Source: Clostridiaceae bacterium (GTDB taxonomy: Bacteria > Bacillota > Clostridia > Oscillospirales > Butyricicoccaceae). Taken from it: DNA of 19,034 nt. Within the stretch, counting starts at the first letter, position 1. Each line of letters starts with the position of its first letter. Shown here piece by piece: positions 6,628 to 13,054 of the stretch. A program made the translations under genes and the position numbers. The notes beneath the pieces are model-generated. The model had not been told where the DNA came from. It made no database searches and saw nothing but the letters and a program-made list of their open reading frames with translations. The DNA lies in assembly GCA_018383195.1 (NCBI GenBank), contig JAGZOP010000041.1, positions 1 to 19,034 on the forward strand, given 5' to 3'.

Positions 6628-7080
6628 ATGAAAAAGCAGCCTATAAGAAGATTTGCAGTCTTACTCTTTATTGGGGTTGCCGCGTTCTGCGGCATCCATT
6701 TTGCGATGCCTGTACCGGATGTGACGGAGATTGAGATTCGTAGTGCTTCTGATGGCGGGAAATATAATGAAATAAGAATGCGCATGGAAGAAATTCAGCG
6801 CAGCCATAAGGAGAAAGGACGGGAGCATGTCTGTTATGAAAACGGATATGTGCAGGAGAAGCCTGCGCTGTTTCGGGACAGAACGGAAATTTATATTCCA
6901 TATATGGCATATCAAATGAGGAATGCCGGAACAGCGGGGACACCGAATGCGGGAAGCCTTATTCGGATCGAGGTGAAAGAGTATGACGAAATTGAGGAAG
7001 GATATTTTGTAAGGGTGCATGCTGCTACAAAGGATTCTCGCATCGAGCAGAATGCACGCTACGAAGCGCTTTTACAGTGA
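6628..7080 (+). CDS. Hypothetical N-terminally anchored protein
   Basis: A 150-aa protein I do not recognise. A basic start (MKKQPIRR) precedes one hydrophobic helix, about residues 9-27 (FAVLLFIGVAAFCGIHFAM), with no lipobox and no clear signal-peptidase site, so it is probably a membrane-anchored extracytoplasmic protein. The rest is hydrophilic and charged, with a helical stretch YNEIRMRMEEIQRSHKEKGRE and a beta-rich C-terminus (LIRIEVKEYDEIEEGYFVRVHA). The ATG at 6628 has GGGAGG (6615-6620) seven nt upstream; an earlier in-frame ATG at 6571 lies inside the hairpin. It follows spoVAC on the same strand, with a hairpin and a weak promoter between, so coupling to sporulation is possible but unproven. 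Confidence 0.65.
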   Translation: MKKQPIRRFAVLLFIGVAAFCGIHFAMPVPDVTEIEIRSASDGGKYNEIRMRMEEIQRSHKEKGREHVCYENGYVQEKPALFRDRTEIYIPYMAYQMRNAGTAGTPNAGSLIRIEVKEYDEIEEGYFVRVHAATKDSRIEQNARYEALLQ

Positions 7081-7181
7081 AAAGGCACCGTCAGAGGACG
7101 ATATTTTCTGAAAAACGTTGAAATCCCGTTTGTACTTAAAGAAACTGCAGAATATATGAATAATGTAAAGTGAGTACGAAA

Positions 7182-7211
7182 AAGCCGCTATTTCGTTCGA
7201 AATAGCGGCTT
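7182..7211 (-). terminator. Terminator hairpin behind the duplicated tRNA 3' end
   Basis: AAGCCGCTATTTCG (7182-7195) pairs with CGAAATAGCGGCTT (7198-7211). Read on the minus strand the stem is followed by TTTTTCG. It stands directly downstream of the tRNA-end copy at 7214-7230. Confidence 0.75.
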
Positions 7212-7213
7212 AA

Positions 7214-7230
7214 TCTTGGTACGCCAGAAG
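7214..7230 (-). repeat. Copy of the tRNA-Arg 3' end (17 bp)
   Basis: TCTTGGTACGCCAGAAG at 7214-7230 is identical to 7325-7341, which covers the tRNA-Arg 3' acceptor strand, discriminator, CCA and the next three bases. No tRNA body precedes it on the minus strand. It is either the remnant of a deleted tandem tRNA or an att-like duplication. Confidence 0.75.
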
Positions 7231-7242
7231 CCTGCGTGGGAT

Positions 7243-7269
7243 AAAAAAACAGCCCTGCGGGCTGTTTTT
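7243..7269. terminator. Bidirectional terminator hairpin
   Basis: AAAAACAGCCC and GGGCTGTTTTT form a stem around a short TGC loop, with A- and T-runs on opposite sides. It lies between the tRNA-Arg terminator and the tRNA-end copy. Confidence 0.75.
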
Positions 7270-7294
7270 CCACGTGAGGAAGTCCCGAGGGTGT

Positions 7295-7328
7295 AAAAAA
7301 GAACGGATACCTTATGGTATCCGTTCTT
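7295..7328 (-). terminator. tRNA-Arg terminator
   Basis: On the minus strand, AAGAACGGATACC pairs with GGTATCCGTTCTT (loop ATAA), followed by a T-run (TTTTTT). It begins at the CCA end of the tRNA. Confidence 0.88.
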
Positions 7329-7404
7329 GGTACGCCAGAAGGGACTCGAACCCCCGACCTTTTGGTTCGTAGCCAAACACTCTATCCAACTGAGCTACTG
7401 GCGC
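7328..7404 (-). tRNA. tRNA-Arg (anticodon ACG)
   Basis: A 77-nt cloverleaf with encoded CCA. The acceptor GCGCCAG pairs with CTGGCGT (first pair G-U), discriminator A. The D-arm has GCTCAGTTGGATAGAGT. The anticodon stem TTTGG/CCAAA closes the loop CTACGAA, which gives anticodon ACG, read as CGN arginine after A34-to-I editing. The T-arm GGGGG-TTCGAGT-CCCTT is canonical. A strong terminator follows at once, so it is a single-gene transcript. Its 3' 17 bp are duplicated 111 bp downstream. Confidence 0.97.
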
Positions 7405-7519
7405 GTTTTGCAGTTGTTTGGTTGACGCCTCAGCGCCGACTGCCTATATATAATATCATGGGATATAGCGGATGTCAACACTTTTCTGCAAAACTTTTAA
7501 AATATTTTTGAGAAGGGTT

Positions 7520-8773
7520 TTATGTTTCCTGAATCAGGTTTGCATAATATTCCCGGGTTCCGGTTTGACCGACTGCACACAGGGAAATCTGATTGAAATC
7601 AAACAAACGGCGTGCAAGCGTAGTGACCTCTTCGGCGGTAACCGCATCATAGCGTTCGATCAGTTCATCTGCCTGAACTGCATGCCCGAGATAAAGTTCG
7701 CCGCGACCGAGCTGATGCATGCGCGCGCTGGTGTTTTCCAGTCCCATCAAAATGTTGGCCTTGAGCTGTTCGCGGCAGCGGTTTAATTCATCCCCGACCG
7801 GACCCTGCCGGCAGAATTCATGCAATACCTTGCAGATCAGCGAGAGTGCTTTTTCTTCGGTGCTTTTGCCAAGCGCAGTATAGATCGATACCATGCCGGC
7901 GTCGTGATGATTGGAACAAAAAGAATAGATCGAGTAACATAGGCCGTTTTGTTCGCGCACGCTTTGAAACAGACGGGAGGACATGCCGCCGCCGAGAATC
8001 GAGCAGAGGATTTGCATGGCATAGCGTTCCGGAGAGGAGATTGGCAGACCGGGGAAACCGAGGCAAAGATGATTCTGTTCGATTTCCTTGGACCGCAGAA
8101 TGATTTCCGGGTGATAGACTGCGGGTTCAATTTGATTGCAGCCGACTCCCTGCATGGGCGCAAAGAGAGAACAGATATATTCCAGATCAGATGCATCAAA
8201 ACGTCCGGAGATTGCAATGACTGTATCTTCAGGACGATAATAATTCTTCATATAGGTATGAAGCGTGTCGGTCGTCATTCCAGAAAGGGTTTCTTCAGTG
8301 CCCAGAATGGGTCGCCCCAGTGAACTGCCAGAAAAGCAGCCCTCAAACAGTTTTTCGGTTGCAACATCTTCTGGGGTATCTTCATACATGTCAATTTCTT
8401 CGAGCACCACGCCGCGTTCCAGTTCAATGTCGCTTTGTGCGAATTTGGAATGCAGGAACATATCGGCAAGAATAGAAATACCAGCTTTGATATGGGTATC
8501 TAATACTTTCATATAGTAGCAGGTACATTCTTTGGTTGTAAACGCATTAAATTGACCGCCGAGCGCATCCATTGCAATCGCAATATGCTGTGCAGAACGT
8601 TTTTCAGTACCTTTGAAAATCATATGCTCAATAAAGTGAGAGATACCGGCAAGGGATTCGGGTTCATGGCGGCTTCCGTTGCCAACCCAGATGCCAACGG
8701 AAGCGGAACGCACGTGATCAACCTGTTCAGTCACAATCCGCACGCCGTTCGGCAGGGTAATTTTTTCATACAT
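7520..8773 (-). CDS. M16 family zinc metallopeptidase (processing-peptidase-like, YmxG type)
   Basis: A 417-aa M16B-type peptidase. The inverted zinc motif HxxEH is HFIEH (46-50), with the distal Glu in VVLEEIDMYEDTPED (E125/E126), so both zinc ligands and catalytic Glu are present and the enzyme should be active. The N-terminus LPNGVRIVTEQVDHVRSASVGIWVGNGSRHE is the family's opening strand pattern, and the C-terminal inactive-like half carries the usual R/Y substrate-end motif (GGGMSSRLFQSVREQNGLCYSIYS). The B. subtilis homologue lies near dapG and the pnp region, and its substrate is uncertain; here the gene is next to sigK. The start ATG at 8773 follows GGTGGA. An extended -10 promoter lies at about 8828-8836. 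The tRNA-Arg gene is downstream on the same strand. Confidence 0.93.
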   Translation of the reverse strand: MYEKITLPNGVRIVTEQVDHVRSASVGIWVGNGSRHEPESLAGISHFIEHMIFKGTEKRSAQHIAIAMDALGGQFNAFTTKECTCYYMKVLDTHIKAGISILADMFLHSKFAQSDIELERGVVLEEIDMYEDTPEDVATEKLFEGCFSGSSLGRPILGTEETLSGMTTDTLHTYMKNYYRPEDTVIAISGRFDASDLEYICSLFAPMQGVGCNQIEPAVYHPEIILRSKEIEQNHLCLGFPGLPISSPERYAMQILCSILGGGMSSRLFQSVREQNGLCYSIYSFCSNHHDAGMVSIYTALGKSTEEKALSLICKVLHEFCRQGPVGDELNRCREQLKANILMGLENTSARMHQLGRGELYLGHAVQADELIERYDAVTAEEVTTLARRLFDFNQISLCAVGQTGTREYYANLIQET

Positions 8774-8827
8774 ATTAAAATTCCACCGTTCTAAAAAGTC
8801 TTAATCTGATATCGGAAGTATTTATAT

Positions 8828-8836
8828 ATTATAGCA
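8828..8836 (-). promoter_or_regulatory. Extended -10 promoter of the M16 peptidase gene
   Basis: On the minus strand TG-C-TATAAT (TATAAT complement at 8828-8833) lies about 55 nt before the ATG. The -35 region is poor, as is usual for extended -10 promoters. Confidence 0.55.
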
Positions 8837-8863
8837 CAGCAGAACGCGCAAAGAAACCCAGAG

Positions 8864-8891
8864 CGGTTGGAAACTATGACAATTCCAACCG
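8864..8891. terminator. Hairpin downstream of sigK, possible terminator
   Basis: CGGTTGGAA (8864-8872) and TTCCAACCG (8883-8891) form a 9-bp perfect stem 47 nt past the sigK stop. No clean T-run follows on the minus strand, so termination is uncertain. Confidence 0.45.
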
Positions 8892-8937
8892 GTCTAAATG
8901 GATATAGCTAGGATGCAGAGATATGAAAAATCCTGAG

Positions 8938-9639
8938 TTACCACGGCTGCTTCCCGCCGAACGCTTCCTCCAGCTTATGCAGCGCCTTTTTTTCAATGCG
9001 CGATACATAGCTGCGCGAAATACCGTATTTTCCTGCGATTTCGCGTTGTGTCAGCGGCTCGCTGCCGCCAAGTCCATACCGCAGTGCAATGACTTGCTTT
9101 TCCCGATCGTCCAGACAGGTATTCATATGTTCATACAGCTGCTGATAGCGGTCGCTCAATTCGATTTCATGCAGGTTTTCGTCTTCACAGCTGATGACAT
9201 CCATCAAAGCGAGTGAATTCCCTTCTCCATCGCTGTCTAAGGTTTCGGAGAGGGAAACTTCGGAAGCGGTTTTTCGGCTTGCACGGAAATGCATGAGGAT
9301 TTCATTTTCAATACATCTGGCGGCATAGGTTGCCAATTTTACTTTTTTGTCCGGGCGATAGGTGCTCACGGCTTTGATCAGGCCGATGGTGCCGATAGAA
9401 ATCAAATCATCCTGTTCGGCGGGTTCTGCATAATATTTTTTGACGATATGCGCAACCAAGCGCAGGTTATGCTCAATCAGCAGGTCGCGTGCTTGTTTTT
9501 CTCCGTCCAGCATGCGTTGTATCAGATCTTGTTCTTCCTCTGAAGTGAGCGGGCGCGGGAAGGAACCGCCGCTGCCCTGAACGCGGAGAATCATATAGAC
9601 TGCGCTGAGAAGCAGAGCAGAAATGGTGGGAAATAACAT
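8938..9639 (-). CDS. sigK: Sporulation sigma factor SigK (uninterrupted)
   Basis: A 233-aa sigma-70 family factor that directs late mother-cell gene expression in sporulation. A hydrophobic N-terminal pro-sequence (MLFPTISALLLSAVYMILRV, 1-20) precedes FPRPLTSEEE, as in pro-SigK, which is activated by SpoIVFB cleavage. Region 2 (about 50-120) is close to the SigK/SigE type: RDLLIEHNLRLVAHIVKKYY, DLISIGTIGLIKAVSTY, KLATYAARCIENEILMHFRA. Region 4 ends with TQREIAGKYGISRSYVSRIEKKAL. The ATG at 9639 matches pro-SigK; longer readings from 9696 would add residues before the pro-sequence. AAAGG lies 12 nt upstream, rather far, and one arm of an inverted repeat ends at the start codon. There is no skin element in the gene. 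Confidence 0.93.
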   Translation of the reverse strand: MLFPTISALLLSAVYMILRVQGSGGSFPRPLTSEEEQDLIQRMLDGEKQARDLLIEHNLRLVAHIVKKYYAEPAEQDDLISIGTIGLIKAVSTYRPDKKVKLATYAARCIENEILMHFRASRKTASEVSLSETLDSDGEGNSLALMDVISCEDENLHEIELSDRYQQLYEHMNTCLDDREKQVIALRYGLGGSEPLTQREIAGKYGISRSYVSRIEKKALHKLEEAFGGKQPW

Positions 9640-9739
9640 ACAGTGCACCAACCTTTCGTAGATTTGTGGAAATTCGTCTGTTTTCAATCTATGCACGCGG
9701 ACAGGAATGAAATGCAGAGATTTTAAGTTGGTGCACTGT
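9640..9739. repeat. Perfect 13-bp inverted repeat upstream of sigK
   Basis: ACAGTGCACCAAC (9640-9652) and GTTGGTGCACTGT (9727-9739) are exact reverse complements 74 bp apart. The proximal arm abuts the sigK ATG (9639) and covers the gap between Shine-Dalgarno and start codon. Confidence 0.85.
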
Positions 9740-9829
9740 GATTGGAAAACAGAGATGTTTTAAGCGGCGCCTAGCATACAATACTGATCGAAAGCGATTG
9801 ATACAGTCGGTCAGCTATTTTTCACATGC

Positions 9830-9847
9830 TTTCACCGGCCGGTGAAA
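9830..9847. promoter_or_regulatory. 18-bp perfect palindrome, putative operator
   Basis: TTTCACCGGCCGGTGAAA reads identically on both strands and lies 13 bp upstream of the -35 of the yajC promoter, or upstream of sigK in the other direction. It suits a dimeric HTH regulator; the regulator is not identifiable. Confidence 0.65.
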
Positions 9848-9860
9848 TATAAGAAAACTC

Positions 9861-9889
9861 TTGTAATTTGTACGCGAAGCCGATATAAT
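9861..9889 (+). promoter_or_regulatory. Promoter of the yajC-scf operon
   Basis: TTGTAA (9861-9866), a 17-nt spacer and TATAAT (9884-9889), 39 nt before the yajC ATG. Confidence 0.75.
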
Positions 9890-9928
9890 AGTAATACTAT
9901 GTGAAACGATATAAGGAGGTGTATCGCA

Positions 9929-10264
9929 ATGGTATTGTTAACAAAGATGCCGAGCGCGGCAGAGTATGGCCAGATTTTGGGAAGCATCCTGCCGATCGTT
10001 CTGTTGTTCGTTGTATTCTACTTTTTCCTCATCCGTCCGCAGAAGAAGCGTGATAAGGCGGAAAAGGAGATGCGTGATTCCATCAAGATTGGCGATGAGA
10101 TCTCGACCATTGGCGGCTTTATCGGAAAGGTCGTCAGCATGAAGGACGACACTCTGGTGATTGAGTCCAGCGCGGACCGCACCAAGCTCAAGATTTATCG
10201 CTGGGCAATCCGCGGCAAGGAAGGCGTTCCGACCGAGACTGTGGAAGAACCCAAGAAGAAGTAA
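9929..10264 (+). CDS. yajC: Preprotein translocase accessory subunit YajC
   Basis: A 111-aa single-pass membrane protein of the SecDF-YajC accessory complex of the Sec translocon. One transmembrane helix (about 17-34, ILGSILPIVLLFVVFYFFLI) is followed by the family hallmark RPQKKR (36-41) and the small beta domain DSIKIGDEISTIGGFIGKVVSMKDDTLVIE. The length is typical. ATG 9929 has AAGGAGGTG upstream. It heads a run of same-strand genes: a TIGR04086-type membrane protein, the SCIFF precursor and its maturase. YajC next to SCIFF genes is a recurrent arrangement in Clostridia; secD and secF are not in the window. Transcription probably starts at the promoter at 9861-9889. Confidence 0.95.
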   Translation: MVLLTKMPSAAEYGQILGSILPIVLLFVVFYFFLIRPQKKRDKAEKEMRDSIKIGDEISTIGGFIGKVVSMKDDTLVIESSADRTKLKIYRWAIRGKEGVPTETVEEPKKK

Positions 10265-10334
10265 GCGGGTTCTGAAAATCCAACCTGCTGAATAGATTCC
10301 TATCAGGTGAATCTTTTGGCGGGAGGGAATCGCG

Positions 10335-10733
10335 ATGAAAAGAACAGAAAATCTCCCTGCGGGTCAGGTGCTGGGCGTTCCGGTGCTCGTCGGCCTCGGG
10401 GTGACGCTGCTGCTGATGGCGGCGGGGTCCCTGCTTGTTTTGAGCGGGAACGCCGACACGGCACAGATTCCGATGCTCGCTTTCGGGTGTTTGGGATTTG
10501 GCTGCCTGTGCGCTTCGTTTCTTGCGGCGCGCAGGGCGCTGCGCAGCAGATTGGTCTGGGGCATTGCGGCAGGGCTGCTCCTGTTTGCGTGCCTGCTGAT
10601 CCTCAGCCTCCTCTGGCTCGGTGAGCCGGTGGAGCCTCAGCGCGTGGCGATTGATTTGGGCGTCAGCGCGGCAGCGGCAATTTTAGGCGGCATGCTCGGT
10701 GCGAGCATGAAGCGGAAAAAACGAAAATCATGA
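10335..10733 (+). CDS. TIGR04086-type four-helix membrane protein associated with SCIFF
   Basis: A 132-aa integral membrane protein with four predicted helices, about 11-36, 45-66, 73-95 and 105-124, and a basic tail (MKRKKRKS). Its position between yajC and scfA, its length and its four-helix layout match the TIGR04086 family, which I recall as a clostridial family that co-occurs with SCIFF. Its biochemical role is unknown; a part in export of, or immunity to, the modified peptide is only a guess. GGGAGG precedes the ATG. The stop is 16 nt before the scfA start, which supports co-transcription. The gap to yajC (70 nt) holds only a weak imperfect hairpin (10265-10290) that I do not count as a terminator. 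Confidence 0.75.
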   Translation: MKRTENLPAGQVLGVPVLVGLGVTLLLMAAGSLLVLSGNADTAQIPMLAFGCLGFGCLCASFLAARRALRSRLVWGIAAGLLLFACLLILSLLWLGEPVEPQRVAIDLGVSAAAAILGGMLGASMKRKKRKS

Positions 10734-10749
10734 ATGGGAGGAATTTTCC

Positions 10750-10893
10750 ATGAAACACATCAAGACTCTGACCACTGCAACCCTGAAGCAGACTGCGGCA
10801 CACGGCGGCTGCGGCGAGTGCCAGACTTCCTGCCAGTCGGCTTGCAAGACCTCCTGCACTGTTGCAAACCAGAAGTGCGAGCACAACAAGTAA
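10750..10893 (+). CDS. scfA: SCIFF ranthipeptide precursor (six cysteines in forty-five residues)
   Basis: A 47-aa peptide gene. The leader MKHIKTLTTATLKQTAAHGG precedes a core with exactly six cysteines: C21, C24, C28, C32, C36 and C43 (GGCGECQTSC, QSACKTSCTVANQKCEHNK). This is the SCIFF family, one of the most conserved small proteins in Clostridia. In the characterised homologues the maturase links Cys32 to Thr37 by a thioether bond, and both residues are at those positions here (C32, T37). The ATG at 10750 has GGGAGG (10737-10742) seven nt upstream. The gene sits between a TIGR04086-type gene and the radical SAM maturase, as is usual. The biological role of SCIFF is not settled; signalling roles have been proposed for related ranthipeptides. 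Confidence 0.95.
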   Translation: MKHIKTLTTATLKQTAAHGGCGECQTSCQSACKTSCTVANQKCEHNK

Positions 10894-10909
10894 TCGCAAG
10901 TGAATGACT

Positions 10910-10946
10910 GCGGGGCGTGCCGAGGGCGCGCCTCGCTTTCTGTTTC
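10910..10946 (+). terminator. Terminator-like hairpin between scfA and scfB (possible attenuator)
   Basis: GCGGGGCGTG (10910-10919) pairs with CGCGCCTCGC (10927-10936) in a 10-bp GC-rich stem (two G-U pairs, 7-nt loop), followed by TTTCTGTTTC. The T-run is imperfect, so partial termination that makes peptide mRNA exceed maturase mRNA is plausible. Confidence 0.6.
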
Positions 10947-11015
10947 AAGGAGCAATCTGCACTTTTTGCACAAAAAATGAGCAAATAAATTCACGACATA
11001 ATGGAGAGAATATCA

Positions 11016-12386
11016 ATGATCCATCGTTATTCGAAAAAGGGAATCAATTTTCTGCTTGACGTCAACAGCGGCGCGGTGCATGTGCTGGACGATCTTTCGT
11101 ACGAGCTGGCGGGACTGGTAGACGAGAATATGGGCGAGACCTGTCCGCAGGAGATTGTGGATAAGATGTCCCAGTTTCCGCAGGCAGATGTCATTGCGGC
11201 TTATCATGAGCTGTATGAACTGAAGAAGGCTGGCCAGTTGTTCGCGGACGACGACTACATCGATGTCAGCCGTTATATCCCGACCGACGCGCCGGTCAAG
11301 GCGCTGTGCCTGCACGTGGCACATGACTGCAACCTGCGCTGCAAATACTGCTTTGCCTCGACTGGCGATTTCGGCACCGGCCGTAAGATTATGCCGATTG
11401 AGGTAGCGAAAAAGGCGATTGACTTCGTCATCGAGCGCTCGGGCGCGCGCAAGAACATCGAGCTGGACTTCTTCGGCGGTGAGCCGCTCATGGCATGGGA
11501 CACCGTGATCCAGACGGTCGATTATGCGCGCAGCCGCGAAAAGGAGACTGGAAAGCATTTCCGCTTCACGATCACCACCAACGGCCTGCTGCTCGATGCG
11601 GACAAGATCGACTACATCAACGAGAATATGGACAACGTCGTGCTGTCGCTCGACGGTCGCGCCGAGACCAACGACCATTTCCGCAAGACCGTAAACGGCG
11701 GCGGCAGCTATGATATCATTGTGCCGAAGTTCCAGAAGCTGGTTGAGGGGCGCGGCGACAAGGATTACTATGCGCGCGGCACATTTACCAAGCAGAACCT
11801 CGACTTTGCAAACGATGTCGAGCACATCGCGGATGAAGGTTTTGCGAGCCTGTCTGTCGAGCCTGTTTCGGCAGAGGACGGCTGTGGCTACGAACTGACC
11901 GAGGCCGATCTGCCGGCAATTTTCGCAGAGTATGACCGCCTGGTTGAGATCATGCTTGAGCGCAAGAAGCAGGGTAAGGCGTTTACGTTCTTCCACTTCA
12001 TGGTTGACCTGAATCAGGGTCCGTGTGTGGTCAAGCGTCTGCGCGGCTGCGGTGCGGGCTATGAGTACGTGGCGGTCACGCCGGACGGCGATATCTATCC
12101 ATGCCATCAGTTCGTCGGCAAGGACGAGTTCAAGCAGGGCAACGTGATGGACGGCACCTTTGATCTGGACATTGCGCAGCGCTTTGCGTCCATGAACATC
12201 TATACCCGCGAGAAGTGCCGCGACTGTTGGGCGAAGTTCTATTGCAGCGGCGGATGCAGCGCGGCGAATTACAATATGAACCAGGATATGAATATTCCGT
12301 ATGAACTTGGCTGCGAAATGGAGCGCAAGCGCCTGGAGTGTGCAATCTATCTTAAAGCGGCTGAGATGATGGAAGAAGATTTGTAA
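11016..12386 (+). CDS. scfB: SCIFF radical SAM/SPASM maturase (thioether-forming)
   Basis: A 456-aa enzyme that forms a Cys-Thr thioether in ScfA by radical chemistry. Domains: an N-terminal peptide-binding RRE (PqqD-like) domain (about 1-80), with LLDVNSGAVHVLDDLSYEL at its start; a radical SAM TIM barrel with CxxxCxxC at C105, C109 and C112 (CNLRCKYC), then FFGGEPL (152-158) and TNG (188-190); and a C-terminal SPASM domain with cysteines at 337, 345, 363, 401, 404, 410, 414 and 433 for two auxiliary iron-sulfur clusters. All clusters appear complete. The ATG at 11016 is preferred over 11001 because GGAGAG (11003-11008) lies seven nt upstream and homologues start with MIHxx. It is 122 nt after scfA, with a hairpin between. 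Confidence 0.96.
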   Translation: MIHRYSKKGINFLLDVNSGAVHVLDDLSYELAGLVDENMGETCPQEIVDKMSQFPQADVIAAYHELYELKKAGQLFADDDYIDVSRYIPTDAPVKALCLHVAHDCNLRCKYCFASTGDFGTGRKIMPIEVAKKAIDFVIERSGARKNIELDFFGGEPLMAWDTVIQTVDYARSREKETGKHFRFTITTNGLLLDADKIDYINENMDNVVLSLDGRAETNDHFRKTVNGGGSYDIIVPKFQKLVEGRGDKDYYARGTFTKQNLDFANDVEHIADEGFASLSVEPVSAEDGCGYELTEADLPAIFAEYDRLVEIMLERKKQGKAFTFFHFMVDLNQGPCVVKRLRGCGAGYEYVAVTPDGDIYPCHQFVGKDEFKQGNVMDGTFDLDIAQRFASMNIYTREKCRDCWAKFYCSGGCSAANYNMNQDMNIPYELGCEMERKRLECAIYLKAAEMMEEDL

Positions 12387-12421
12387 GACCCAACGAATCT
12401 CGCGGATTATGTGATTTAAAG

Positions 12422-12451
12422 TTGCAAATTTCTCTTCCTCGGCCTTATAAT
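12422..12451 (+). promoter_or_regulatory. Promoter of the ProC-like gene
   Basis: TTGCAA (12422-12427), an 18-nt spacer and TATAAT (12446-12451), 45 nt before the GTG start. No terminator is visible after scfB, so read-through is also possible. Confidence 0.6.
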
Positions 12452-12496
12452 AAACAGGTATGAAAATTTTGCTTGATGTTAGAGAGGGTGATTTTT

Positions 12497-12973
12497 GTGG
12501 CACATAAGATTCGCGTGGCCTTCCTGGGCGAGGGCGAGATGCTCCCCGCCGCAGTGGTCGCTGTTTTGGATAAAAATATTCTTCCGCCGGAAAACATTTT
12601 TCTGTCCGAGAAGGACAAGGCTGTCCATGAAGCGGTAGCGGGCAGCGGTGTCGTATTCTGTCCGGACGATATGAACACGGTTGTCAAGGGCGAAATCGTG
12701 GTGGTTTGTGCGCCGAAAAAGAGTGAACTGAGCGCGGCGCTGTCGCCGATCAGCGGCTGCACCCGCGGCCGCATTGTGATTGCGATGTGCCCGGGCGCGG
12801 ACTGTGCATATGTGGCTGACCGCGTTTCCCGCGGCACGACCATTCTGGCGGCACAGCCGGAAATGAGTGAGGACGGAATCCTGACGGCGGAGCTGGAATA
12901 TGCGCCGGGATTCCCGTCGTATATGCGCGGTCCCTGCGCCGAGATCGTCGGCAGCATCTGCGAACTGCGCTGA
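12497..12973 (+). CDS. ProC N-terminal-like Rossmann protein (truncated relative to P5C reductase)
   Basis: A 158-aa protein that resembles only the NAD(P)-binding half of pyrroline-5-carboxylate reductase: IRVAFLGEGEMLPAAVVAVLDKNILPPENIFLSEKD (5-40) parallels the ProC opening, VVVCAPKKSELSAALSPI the second strand region, and MSEDGILTAELEY the place where ProC has its MPNTP loop. The C-terminal dimerisation and catalytic domain (about 110 residues) is missing without any frameshift remnant downstream, so this looks like a genuine short family rather than a recent break; P5C reductase activity is unlikely. The GTG start at 12497 was chosen because AGAGAGGGTG lies directly upstream and residues before it have no match. 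It is followed by a SpoIIM-like gene after 81 nt. Confidence 0.65.
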   Translation: MAHKIRVAFLGEGEMLPAAVVAVLDKNILPPENIFLSEKDKAVHEAVAGSGVVFCPDDMNTVVKGEIVVVCAPKKSELSAALSPISGCTRGRIVIAMCPGADCAYVADRVSRGTTILAAQPEMSEDGILTAELEYAPGFPSYMRGPCAEIVGSICELR

Positions 12974-13054
12974 GCGTTCTAAAATTTGAAAACCGGGAAT
13001 ATTCTGTTTCAGAGGTTGTCCTTGAGCCTGCGGGCTCCGGAAAAGGAGGAAGCA

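Noticed and set aside
10265..10290. Imperfect AGCGGGTT/AACCTGCT hairpin after yajC
   Set aside because: Weak stem and no T-run; the genes around it look co-transcribed.
11013..12503. A 496-aa open frame antisense to scfB
   Set aside because: It is the mirror of a high-GC gene; the plus frame has all radical SAM and SPASM motifs.
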